Shown piece after piece: positions 1 through 11,652 of a DNA stretch of 64,000 bases. The notes under the pieces are model-generated. The model was not told the origin of the DNA. It did not search any database and saw nothing but the letters and a program-made list of their open reading frames with translations. Within the stretch, counting starts at the first letter, position 1, and every line of letters begins with the position of its first letter. The translations under genes and the position numbers were made by a program. Source of the DNA: Neospora caninum Liverpool (Eukaryota; Apicomplexa; Conoidasida; Eucoccidiorida; Sarcocystidae). The stretch spans positions 1,054,001 to 1,118,000 of the forward strand of contig NC_018388.1 in the NCBI RefSeq assembly GCF_000208865.1, written 5' to 3'.

Positions 1-3000
1 CGTGGAAACTCCACTAGTATTGGGCGTCTATGGCGATGCAGAAGTGTATGCCAATCACGTTGCGGTCTACATACGTTTTTAGATCGTCCCTCGAAGAACC
101 GTGTGCAAGGTACCTGCCGATGCTATAACGCCCGGACCAGAGCAGAGACAAACAATGATGATAATTCCCAGGAAGCAAGGACGAAACCAGCCAACAGGGG
201 GCCGGTGGTTTTCGAGTCAGACCTTGAGCACCCGTTGCAAACCGTCTCCCGTACGTCGGGTCCAAGTTCTGAGCTAGCAGCTCAGGGGGCACGCAGAGCC
301 GAGGAGATAACTCTTGTCACTGGTCGCTGCGACCCGGATGACGCCTGGTTGTGGTCCGAGCGGGAACAAAAAAGGGTCGAATCGTTTTGTCACCGGCTGG
401 CGGTAGCAGGAGTCGATCATATCCGGAGTTGGTAGCGGCGGATCGGTTGCACGATGTGCAGAGGCAACGGCACAGAAGGATCGCGGGCGCCAGTGTCAAG
501 TCAGTACGGACGCAGCCTCACAGACGCCTGTCCCTGTGTGCAAATTTCTGGCATAGGGTTGCTGTAGCAACTTGCCTGTGAGCGGTGGTCTGATAGCTGA
601 GTCTGCGTTTCTGGGGAAGGGCAAACAGAAAGTGCAAGAGGGTGGTGAGGACGGAGTTGGGCTGAGTATAGACGAGGAGAACGTCCAGTGCCCACGGCGT
701 GTTGCTGTAGATTCGAGGCCTAAAGGTCCGCAGGAGAGGTTGGTAACATGCGGTACACTCGAATGACGTCAATTCGGTAGCAACACACGCGCCTCTTCAG
801 ACAGTGCAATCCAAAGGCGAGAGGCATATCGATACAGAGCGGCACTTCTATGGAACGCAAGGTGGAAAGAGAGGCGCCTCTGTCAGGGTCCCGAGTATGG
901 AAGGAGGTAGCGACGGCAAGTTCAGGGGGTCAGCGGATCCAACATGATGCTAAGCGACGTGCTCATGGTTGTATGAAATGCAGGCCGTTTCAACCGCAAC
1001 CGGAGCACCCGGTAACTGCCTAGATCAAACTCATCTCGTTCGGCACCCGTTTCCCTCAAGATTTCGCTTGGATCTGATGAGATGGACTACGGAAGCTCCG
1101 TGTCGAAAGTGTTAGAGCGACAGCACACTTCGGCGGTTGGCGTGCTGTGCAGTGTAGACGGTGATTGAGGGAGAGATAGAGAAAACCGGAACAACTGACC
1201 GGGAGCGACACATGATTTGCAAAAGAGAAAACCAAATGCGTTTCCATCGCAGAGCAGAAGGCCATGTGAGGTTTCTCAATACCTGCAGCGCAAATGGATG
1301 CCGTTTTGACAGGGACAGAACGATTGTGGTCCCCACGATCGTGCAAGTTCTCCCGAGCCCGGAAAAACAGAAATTCTCGGGATACCTAGCCAGTGTTGAG
1401 CACTGTGAAGTTCTGTCGTCCGGGCGGCGGCAGTTTGGACGCGACTGCTTAGCAATGCAACATAGCTAGACCGTTTGAGGCGGGCTGAGAACCCTGTGCA
1501 TCTTCGTTTGCGTCGAGACGGTTTTCGCGCTTCTTCACAGCACCGGCGGGGCGATGAGCTGGACGACCACTGGCAACATCTTCCTCTGTTGTCAGAACCA
1601 GCATAGTTGTTGGATAGGCTGTCAGCGGGGATGTGGTGGTGTAAAGCAGTTTCCTGGGGGATGCGTGGAGGCCGAATACGTGCACGCCAGTGAACGTGTG
1701 CATTCAAAACAAGATATACAGCAGTGGGGAAGTGGTGCGGCACACGCATTCAAGAGGATGTGAGCCGGGCAAGCATTCAGGGTTTTGTCAGCGGAGAGAA
1801 AACCGGACAATTGTATGCGTGTCGTCGTCCCGCTTATGCATGCATCAGGCACATGGCGATTTCATGTGCACGCAGGATAGTGCGATTGCGCTTTCTTTGC
1901 GCGAGACGTCGTCAGTCTAAGCTTGTGTATGTGAAAACAGTGGCTGTTGTTCGCCACATAGTCGGTGAGAGAACCGGGCTTACATAGGGTCGAACGTAGC
2001 ATGAAGCAGCGGCGTGGTGTCTGGTTTGGTGCTCCCAGAGGAGGATTTGTTTCTCGCTGTTCCCGCGGGAGATTGTTTTGTGTGTACGGTTAAGCACGCG
2101 TATACAGTGGGTGCTGCAGAGGACGTTGTCTTGAAGCAGCCCAGGGTATGTTTTGTTCTATGGCGTACGGATGGGAACATCATGAGTCACACTCAGTACA
2201 TTTAGGAAAATGCTTAAAGCGTCACCGCTGATAGCCCGTTCCCAAAGGACCATTGGTGCAGTGGGGCCATCGCGGGTGTGGATTGTGGCAAACTGAGTAC
2301 TCCCAAGCCGTTAGTAATGACGTTCACCATTGTGGGTACAGCGTCCATTTTTGCGTCACAAAACGAGGTGTACTTGTCTCTGTTATTCATTAAGTAACGA
2401 TAGGACTAACAGACCGCATGCGCGTTTCTGTAGACAAGACATGCATTCAAATACGACATGTAAATCCGGGGGGTGAAATACTCTTAGATGGTGACACACT
2501 CTATAGATCGAAGGCCGAAACACCACCCACTGCGCAGGCAGGATCCATGAAAGTCAGCGGAAGCTCTACGAATACTCGGCAATGTACTAAGGGATTTTTT
2601 CTTTTCGGGTTCCCCTTCTGGCTTAGGGTCACAGAGCGGCTCGATGGAAAAGCGTTCGCGACGGCGAGACGGGAATCCCTGCGCCGCAGGCATTTAGCCG
2701 TTCAGTGCTCGGCTGCGGGAGGTCGTACGCGGAGTTTGCAGCCAGTCGGCGTGCTACGTCGTTTTCCGGAAAGGAGGTGTAACAAAAATGGCAACGTACT
2801 TCTACGAAGAATAGCTTCTGTTTGTGTTTGATGAGACTCAGAGGGCGAGGGCTTGTTTCACACACCATCGGACTCCTCTTGGGTTCCGAAGAATAGAGTT
2901 CTGCCGGCACAGGCAAACCGCGTTCTCACCAATTCCGTACAGCTGAGAGACCGAGAAATGCGAGAGACGACAGCGAGTAGCTGCAGAACACAGTGGCCAC

Positions 3001-4027
3001 TCCAGCAGGTATCTGTGAGACACCCCCCCTACGTGCAGGAGCTCGGTACAGTTAATCTCATGCAGATTTAGCACTTTGTCAAATTCGTCGGACGAAGACG
3101 ACGCGCATGGAAGCTAGGTTTTACGGTAGGCTTCTTCAATACAGACATCGAACGCTTGTTTGCCACCTAAACGGCAAGCGGGCGCGCCTAGTGGTGTATA
3201 CGGCAGCCGACTTGGACAGTCCGTTGATAGACATGCTGGCCACCCTTCGAGACTAAGTGTTTTGACGTCGTTCATCATTCGTGGCTCTTTTATGCACCCA
3301 TGTAGAAATCTGTCCTGCAACTCAATGCAAGCACCGCTGAATGGGGAAAATCATTCCTGCCCCCGACGTGTGGAACGTTGTCGATCTCGAGTGCCTCCAT
3401 CTGAAATGCGGGGCTCTTTTTCGCAGCGTCCAGTTGCAGATCATCTTGTCGGGTCCGGGACACCTACCGTCGTTACTTTGTTGTTTCAAATACGCCTTTG
3501 GCAATCAAGGGAACAGATCTCTGACTGGACGTTGACAAGCTCCTCCGTTGTCGAGCCCATTTCTTTGATTTTATGTGTTCAACTATTTGCCGTTGATGTT
3601 CCCGCACGCAGCCTGTTTCGGCGAAGCGTGCCGTGCCGAGCAGTCCCAGAAACGCTGTCCACGGTTCGCCTTCGATGCTGTTTGTGTCAGCCGTACACAT
3701 CAGATGGATTTGCGTCTTCAATCCAAGATGCATGTTTCACTCTTGGTCCCATTTACTGTCTAGTTAACAGACCGCACACCAACCCGCGAGCAATTGCCCG
3801 TGACCCTACACACGCCTTCCGTTACCGCCGCCTCCCGGCAGGACCAGCGGCAAAGTGGACCCGACAGCGCACGTAAGAATGCCCGATGTGGCAAAAAGCA
3901 GAGAATTCCTATTTCTTTCAAGGCGGCCTGAAACAAACGTGGCGCGGTTGTGATCTCTCTGGAGCGCACGAAGCCGTGTGCTCTCAGGTGGCTCCAGGCT
4001 GCTGTCCCTCTCGGGAACCCCGTCTAA
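1..4027. other. Upstream intergenic region, no supported gene
   Basis: About 4 kb of moderate G+C sequence. Open frames exist on both strands (the longest is 238 codons at 3160-3876, plus), but none shows a recognisable motif, a chain of phase-matched splice sites, or a composition unlike chance. An in-frame TAA lies directly before the uL15m start at 4028, so the first coding exon cannot extend further left without a splice. The last few hundred bases presumably hold the promoter and 5' UTR of the uL15m gene. Confidence 0.5.
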
Positions 4028-6097
4028 ATGAAGGGTAACCGAGCAGGGGATCCGGTGCTATTCCTTGCATTTGCTTCTTCTTTTCGGCGCTGTAAAAAGG
4101 AACTCGAACGCGGAATTCCGCCGCTGTTCTTTCTTTCGTCGCCCACCAATCTTTCCCCCCATGTCCCAAAGATGGGGCAAGTGGGGGCAAATCCCCGCTT
4201 TATAACGGGCCTTTCGAGGCGCACCACACGGGGCAAGTCCGTGACTAATTCTTCGGTGAGTGCAGCCTCTGAGCCCTGTTCGGCGTCATGCGCACATCGT
4301 CGTTGCCTTTGTTCGCGGACGCTTGCGGTTCGTGGCGCTCCGTCCTCGTCCCCGGTCTTGGGCGGTTCTCGTCAGCTTGCCGCGCTCGGTCCCCGCCCGC
4401 TGTTCTCTTTCTCCCTTTGCTCTTTCGCGTCCTTCGCTCGTCGGTTTGCTCTCTTTTCCTTAAAACGACAGTCGCCTGGTCTCTCGACAGTGTCACGCCG
4501 TTCTCCCTTGCCGTCTCCGGTCCGATCCATTTCCCAGCTGCATTATCGGTTGCGAAGCTCCACCCCATATTGCGCAGTGAATCTCCAGAACGCTTCGTTC
4601 CCATCCTTCCCTCGATCCGTCTGGTGTTCTCTCCCGTCGCTTCCTGCTTCTCGCGGGTCAAGCGCGTGCGCGCCTCCCTCAGTTGCGTCTCGACTTCGTC
4701 GCTCTCTTCGCCGGATCACGGCTGCTCCGCGAGCGAGCGAAGGCGTGGCCCCTTACGGTAGCTTATCTGCCCGTGGCATCTGCACAAGTCGAAAGACTTC
4801 TGCTTCCTCCTCGTCGTCCGCTCCGTCTGTTTCATCTTTCTCTTCTAACGGGTACGCCCGCGCCGTCCCTCCGGTTTGCGTCTCACTTTCTTCCTCACCG
4901 TCTTCGCCCCTCTCTACCTCTGCGTCTTGCCATCTCCACGCACCCCCGAACGGTTCGACCGCACTTGGCCTGGCTGCCACGCGGAGATCGTCTCCCTTTT
5001 CTCCTCTCGTTCCCTTCTTCGTGTTATCCCAACCGCGCCTAGTGCCTGGAGGCCCGGCCGCAGAGAGAGACGGAGATGGAATGCGGGAAAAGGGAGAGCC
5101 GGGAGGTGCACAAGAGCGACACAGAGAGGGAATTGGGAGCGGCAACCGGGGAGAAGCAGACGGTGAAGTGCATGCACTGCGCGTCACTCGTGAACAGTTT
5201 CACGACGGATCCAGGGGGCTGTTTCGGCCGCATCCGTTCAATCGTCGTTTTGCCCGGGTCCGGAAACCCGTCTTCCCGATAGAGGCGAGGAACTTAAGAC
5301 TCATGGTAAGAGTTGCACATCTTCAGCTAGGCGCAGGAAAAAACATCACCGCATTAAACCGATAGACAAGGGGGAGCAAGAAGCCGGAAAGAAAACTGTC
5401 GCTGCCCCACGGTTTTTCTTTTCTCGTGCGTTAGTCACGTCGCCTCTCTCTCCCAGCGGCGGAGTGACAGGACAGGAGACAACGCCACCTGAGCAGCATC
5501 CGCAAAGGAGAGATTGAGGCTCTTCCTATCTGTTGTGCTCCCTGTGTCCGCCGATGCCCTCGGACGAGCTTGTCTCTCCGGCACCATTGCGCCTGTCTCG
5601 TCTGAGGTGGAAGGACGGGAAGAACGACCCAGGAAACGGAACGGGAGATGCAGACTGGCGGGTTCCGTCTCGCGTCTCCGTCCCCCTGTCGCTCCTGTTC
5701 GTGTGTCGTTGGTCTCTACGTTCCGCGTTGTGTCTCGGTGGGTTCCCCTCCCTCGCATTCCTCTTCTCCGTGCCCGCGCTGCCGCTGTCTCCCTCTCGCT
5801 CGCCTCGTCGACCTTTCCGGTTCGTTGTGCACTCCCGTCTGTTCCTGCTCTGCTCAGTACAAACGCAAGTCCAAGAGACGCCGAGGGAGGGGAGATAAAA
5901 GCAACGCGAAAGGCATCAGATGGAAGCATGTTCACCAGCAGGCTGGGCGTTACAAGGGACCCCGCAGTCGAACCTTTGAGGGTGGGAAGCTGCCTCTCTA
6001 CAGGCGTATTCCCAAGTGGCCAGACGCCTGGCTTGCCCGGTAAGAGCCTCGCCACTGATTTGCACAGCAAGCGGGCCTCGAGGCACATACTCATATA

Positions 6098-6141
<44 letters not shown>

Positions 6142-9100
6142 AATATATGTATATCTGTGCGGGTACAAATACGGGTTTAGACGTATATTTCACGTGCGTG
6201 TTCGTCTCGGTTGGCACGTGCTTCTAGTGAAGGCATAGCGTAGTAGCGAAATACCGCACTCGTGCGACTTTTTCGGCTTAACGCGAACTCAGCTCTTTAG
6301 GCTGCTCTGTCTTGTCACGACAGCCGGGGGGGGCGTTTCGTCACGGTCCATGGTGAACGCAGTTCGTTGCGGCTGTCCGCGTTTGCGGTTTGTGCCCTCT
6401 TTGGTCTTCCGATGCCAAATGGGCCTGAGGCAAACAACGGCATCGCAAGCGAGAACGGGCTGCGTTGCGTGCGCATTGCTTCCCTGCGTCCGCTCTCGCT
6501 TGCCAAGGCGTTTTACACAAAAATCGCTCACCCAGGGTTTCCAGGTGTGCGTGCAAGGAACTGGAGCGCGAGGGGCCAAAGCTGCAGATGCAGGTGGCCG
6601 CTCGTGCCCGCCAAGCGGCTCTGCCTTTTCTTGATTGCTTCCGTTTTTCAACCTGTGGCGTCTTCAGGCAGCGGAAAGTGCTGGAGCCACTGAATCTAGC
6701 AAAGCTGCGCACATTCATTGAGAGCGGCCGTCTCGATACGCGGTGAGAGACCACCAAAGGGAACCTTCCTTTTTCCACGGGGTGGTAACAGCAACCAGAC
6801 GAGCACGGCGCGCAGCCTCGTAGCCAGCTCCCTGTTTGCTGCCGACGACTGAGGCCCAGGGGCGCCCCAACCACTTTCTGACAGTCCAGGAAGCTTGCAG
6901 TGTATTTGGATTTCCCATACGCACATATTTGCACGCTTCATGTGCACGAATACCCTACATATATGTATATATATTTGGATAGGAGAAAGAGTGATCGAGG
7001 ATCGTAGGTACTATCCTGTCTCTATTCGATAGGCAGACACTGGCTGGGGTTCCGGCTGCTCGGTTGCGACTTCGTGTTTTACACGTGGGCCGGCAAGCGT
7101 AAGACAGATGTTGTCTGTATGGAGGTCAAGGTGCCCGCGTTCCCGGGTGTTGCTTGACGATCTGCGAAATGCTGGGCAGTGCCGGGGCCTTGCGAGGGTT
7201 CAGACGTTGACTTCCGCTAGAGAAGGGGCACCCGACTATAACGCGGTTTCTGTATAAACAAATCGTCGCTGTCGTCGCCTGAGGTGTTTCCTTTCATGAG
7301 CCGGCACGCGCGTTCGCCAACGCTCCGGGGCTGCCCGTGTCTTTGCACCCTCGCGTCCTCAGGTTCACCATCACCCAGCGGCATCTTCACGACAGTCGCT
7401 GCGTGAAAGTGAAGAATGGCGTTCGTCTTTTCAACGTGGTACGTCTCGGCCTCGCGCATGCGCTCCGTAGGTCGGGTTTTTGCCGGCCTACCGCCCGATC
7501 TGTTGCTGCCGGGCCCTCCGTCCCGCCGGCCGCGTCTGGGTTCTCAGCCTTTCATTTTGCGTTCGTCGCCACTCGCTTCCCTCGCTGTGCACCCCGGCAC
7601 TTGAGACGGCCCCGCCTCGAACGTGGGCTGTCCCTCTACCGAATATCTCGCGCTGGTTTCCCGCTCCGTGGGCGTCGCGTCTTTCCTTTTCCAGCATGCG
7701 CATCCACCGCGTGCGTAGCCGTTCGCGTGCTTGCCTCAAAAGGGTATCTCGCTGGCGTTTCCTTGCCGCACACAGAAAAAACACACGAAGGCTTTTCGCT
7801 TCATCGTCTCGTTTTTCTCTTCCGCTGCCACTCGGCGACCTTTGAGCTCCGCCCCCCTCGGGCCTTCAGGGCTGGCGCGACAAGCAGGGAGGTTGCGTTT
7901 TAACCTCTCGTTCCAGTCGTGGACGCGTTTCGTCGAGTCGCCCTCTGCATTTCGGCTCGGGATGTCTTGCGGCCCTCCTATCCGTTGTCTTCCTGTCTCC
8001 TCTTTTCGCTTTCTCTCCGAGCTGGGCGTTTCTGCGTCTGGCGTTCTCGTACACCCTGGTTTCCATCATCTTCCCATTTTGAGGCCCCTCCCTATCCATC
8101 TCGGGCCTCTCCGGATTTTGCCCGTGCTTCGGCCGCCCTGCCCTCCAGTTTGCGGTCTTTCCCGCGCCATCGGCAGCGTGCCGTCCGACGCTTGTGCTCC
8201 GCGCCGCCTGTGCATGCGTCCCTTTTTGGTGTCAACGCTGTCTCGAAATGCGCTCGCAGAACGACTACCCATTCCCCTACAAAGTCAGCATCGAAGTGGC
8301 CGGGGCTGACCAGTCGTCGATCGACGCGATTCGCCGTGTTGGCGGCGAGGTCATCATTGTCTACCGGAATCCCCTCAATTTGCGGGCTCACATCAAACCG
8401 TACAAGTTCGAAGTTCTTCCGAAAACAGTAAGAAAACGCATGCAGATCCGCTGCTTCCCGCGTTTCAGGTCCTAGCAGTCCGTGCTGTCTTTTCTCGTTT
8501 TTGCTCTTCGTTTCCATTTTTTCAACACCTTGTCTCGCTCGGGCTTCCCGTGCTGCAAGCGCGGCGCGAACCACGCTTGCCTTCGAGTTTTTTGCCTGGC
8601 GTGTGCTTTCTCTTTTTCCACACTGCATGTCGGCTAGAAGGCCTTCTGCCAGCTCCCGGGGGACCGTCTCCCGTTTTCCTGTCTCTGCGTGTTATCCTCG
8701 CTTCTGCCTCCTTGAGCTCCTTCCCCTTTTTTTCTAGGCGAGGCCGAATCTCGAAATGGTTCACTACCTGGAGAAAATGCGGGCGCGCGGCTGCGTCGTG
8801 AAATACGTGAAGCCGCAGTGGCTGATCGATGAAGAAAAGAGCCTAAAAACAGAGCTCGCAGAGTTCGAGGCAGAGGCGCTCATTGCAAAAGGTCGGTCCA
8901 CAGTTCCTCCAAACCCCAAGTCCACCAGGGAGCACAGCCGACCGGCGCCGGCTTATAGACGGACGAGGGAACCTGAATGAAACCCACTCACACACGCATG
9001 TACAGAGGGCACCGTCGACTTGGGTCTTGCCACAGAGATATCGTGACAGAATCCACTGTACATTTGCATGTGTTTGAAAAGACAGACGTCTCGGTTTTCA

Positions 9101-9394
9101 GAGCCGCAGGCACGCCAAATGACAGATGAATTCTCGCGCGGCGCGCGACAGAGATTCCGCGCTCAGACTCGCCGTTTCGCCTGTGCCTCTGACATTTCGG
9201 GCGTCCCTCCTCTCCTGAATTTCTTTTTAGGGCAAGCCATTGAGCGAGGCGATCCGGACCTCCGCGAAAGCGTCGACGACCTTCAGCAGCGCCTCCTGAA
9301 GCGCTTCCGCCTGCGCGAGACGCTGGCAGCGGAGTTGCTGCGCCAACAAGAGGCCAGAGAAAAAGAAGAGAACGAGGATGAAACGAGAGAGTAG
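4028..9394 (+). CDS. MRPL15: Mitochondrial ribosomal protein L15 (uL15m)
   Basis: Large-subunit mitoribosomal protein. Seven exons: 4028-5305, 5858-6039, 6668-6742, 7363-7438, 8260-8427, 8738-8891, 9231-9394 (698 residues). Every intron is GT..AG and phases match. The L15 core starts near residue 420: a basic Arg/Gly segment (KSKRRRGRG, 431-438 area), then the hallmark FEGGKLPLYRRIPK (466-479), and in exon 5 the second L15 signature (VSIEVAGADQSSIDAIRRVGG). Exons 6-7 add a basic and acidic helical tail of the mitochondrial rather than the bacterial or cytosolic type. The first 425 residues are Ser/Pro/Arg-rich with a targeting-like basic, hydroxylated composition. They could be a very long import leader, or the true start could be a later ATG (4172 or 5081, both in frame). 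Apicoplast location is less likely but not excluded. The gene is convergent with the FHA gene. Confidence 0.86.
6101..6138. repeat. (AT)19 microsatellite
   Basis: Perfect AT dinucleotide run inside intron 2 of the uL15m gene, flanked by imperfect AT repeats. It is likely length-polymorphic. Confidence 0.97.
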
Positions 9395-10692
9395 CCCACG
9401 AGTGCACAGCCGCAGGGCGTCTCGAGAGCGGCGCTGGGAAGCCTGCCTCCCACCGACGAAAGCGGGAGGAGCGGCCGCGCAGCAACGAAGAAATGAGACG
9501 AGACAGGCGGCGAAAAGAGAGAAAAGTAAAGAGCCAACGCGTGCCACAAGAACCGAAGCAATGGGAGACGATGTGTGGACATACTCAGTCGACCGGGCGG
9601 TCTGGTGTGTAACGTTTCCTTCTCGAAGTAAAAACGGGAGGATTAGCCCCTGCTTCAGCGCTTGCATCAATCGAAGGATTGCAGTGACTACCCAGGTGGT
9701 CTAGTGATGATCTGCGAATGCAAGTTTCGCGGGGGGATACGGGGAAAAGCCTCAACGTCACATGCCGTTCGCCTTTTTGCACTCGGGCGCTGTGAACTCC
9801 TACGCAACACCTGCTGTATACACACATCTGTGTGTCTATGTGTCTGTTGGGGGATAGATACGCGCATGGATGTATAGACATGTTTTTGCGCATTTACGTT
9901 CTTGGTCCTCAGGAGTGCGTTGTGGAAAACGATCATGTCACAGCGCGTTCAACCTTGCCACTGCCTTTCTACCGTTTGCAGAGACGTGTCTTCTGCCCAA
10001 TAGGCGGCGATTCAGCCGTCCAAAGTGACATTGTAGAGCTATCCCACACGCGCTCGCCGGGGTATCTCAGAACTGAAGGGACAGTCAGGAGCTTCGGCCA
10101 ACAGTGTGTCTTTCCGCACGCACGCGGCACCGTCTGTGCATGCAGACGCACATTTTCTAAAATGCAGACAAGGTTGCCTTCTTTGCAGCGGCACGAACTG
10201 AAGCAGAAAACGAAAAAGGTGTTCTGGAACCGCCACCTGACGTGGTTGTATCTTCCCAATTCCCCACTGCCTGAACCGACGCCCACTCGCTTCTATACGA
10301 ACCCGTGCTTTCACAGTGGCGCTCCCTCAGCACAACCCGTGAGACGAGGCTGAAGACGGCATCTTCCTGCTGTGCTGCGGTGTCTCTGCCTCGAAAACGT
10401 GCGGGCCTCGCTGTCGCCATCCAAAGCGGTGTTTTCCCGCTGTGTGTTGTGTGCCTAGAAAAAGAGCAAGACAGGGTTTCCCAGTTTCGCCTTGCGCGCC
10501 TTTCTTCCTCGCAGTTCCGAGGGTTAGAACTGCCCCTATCTGACCCGAGAGCGCGCTAACCGTGTGCCGCCGCGTAGGCGCCCCGTCTGGAACTCGATTG
10601 TTCCGATTCTGTTTCTCGACTCAGAGCTTACAAACACACAGAGACACAGGGCTGCCTACTGTATACGCTGCACGTTGCGTGTCGTTTCCTGT
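9395..10692. other. Convergent intergenic region
   Basis: Space between the stop codons of the uL15m gene (plus) and the FHA gene (minus). It presumably carries both 3' UTRs. I see no further gene, RNA or repeat of note; a YGCATGC-like string near 10139 is isolated. Confidence 0.5.
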
Positions 10693-11612
10693 TCACTGAA
10701 GAAAATTTAGGAGGTCGTCGTTGACATTACAAGCGAGGTCATCTCCGACAGCCGAAGCCTCGTCCGCTTCCCTCGTGTACCCAGCTGAATGCACGCGGTC
10801 GCCTTGTGTTCGTCTTTCCTCCTGCGCTCTGGGCTCCTCCGGGTCTCGGCCTGTTCTTCTATGCTGCTGACCAGAGCCCGTCCACGGGCGTGCTGTGGCG
10901 GTCGTGAGGCCTTCTCTTGACCTCCCTGATCTCTCACTTAGACGAGCCTCTTCGCTCCCTTCCCCTCGTTCACTTGCTTCCTCGGGTCGGCTCTGGCCTT
11001 CTTTCTCGGGGTTTCTGCCCGCGAGGTCTGCATGTCTACGGAGGCCGCCTTCCCCGTTGGTGCTGCATTCGGCTGAGAAATCAGGGGGGGTATTTCGCGG
11101 TTCCCTCCAAGTGTCTCTCGGCAGACTGCCGCTCGCAGGATGTCCCCTCGCGGGCCGCGCAGACACCAGGTTCGCACGCGGCTTTTCCGACGAGCCAAAG
11201 CAGACAGAAGACGCGTCCAGCGTCCGCTCTCTGGAGGGCGACAGGAGCGTGAGCGGACCGGGAGGGTCCACGAGCAGATCCTCCAGACTCGCCTGGCCCT
11301 GAGACTGAAGCGCGCCGTCCTCGGGCCTGTCCACGAACCGCTGAAGCAAGAGAGAAAAGGCAGACACCGTCGGTGAGGCAAGGAACGTGGCGTCGAGTTT
11401 CAGCGGCAGAGCCACGGAGACAGCAACCGCCCAGGGGGCGTGCAGGTTGGTGAACAACAGCCCAGCAGCCGCAAACAGACAGTACCACGTTTTGTGTGTT
11501 CTCACGCGACTGCATCTGCCGCTGCTCTCTACAGCCCCTACGCAAAAACCGAATGGTAACACAAAGAAAATTCAGGTATGCGTACACATGTACACGCGCA
11601 CACGTGTGCATA

Positions 11613-11652
<40 letters not shown>

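Noticed and set aside
3160..3876. 238-codon plus-strand frame
   Set aside because: No domain, no splice partners and mixed composition; judged a chance frame in intergenic DNA.
5435..6217. 260-codon minus-strand frame
   Set aside because: Opposite uL15m exon 2 and intron, and passes through the AT repeat as a Tyr-Ile run.
11081..11340. Hydrophobic segment upstream of FHA exon 10 read as a membrane anchor
   Set aside because: It precedes a strong acceptor (CTCTCTTGCTTCAG) and is better explained as the pyrimidine-rich end of the intron.
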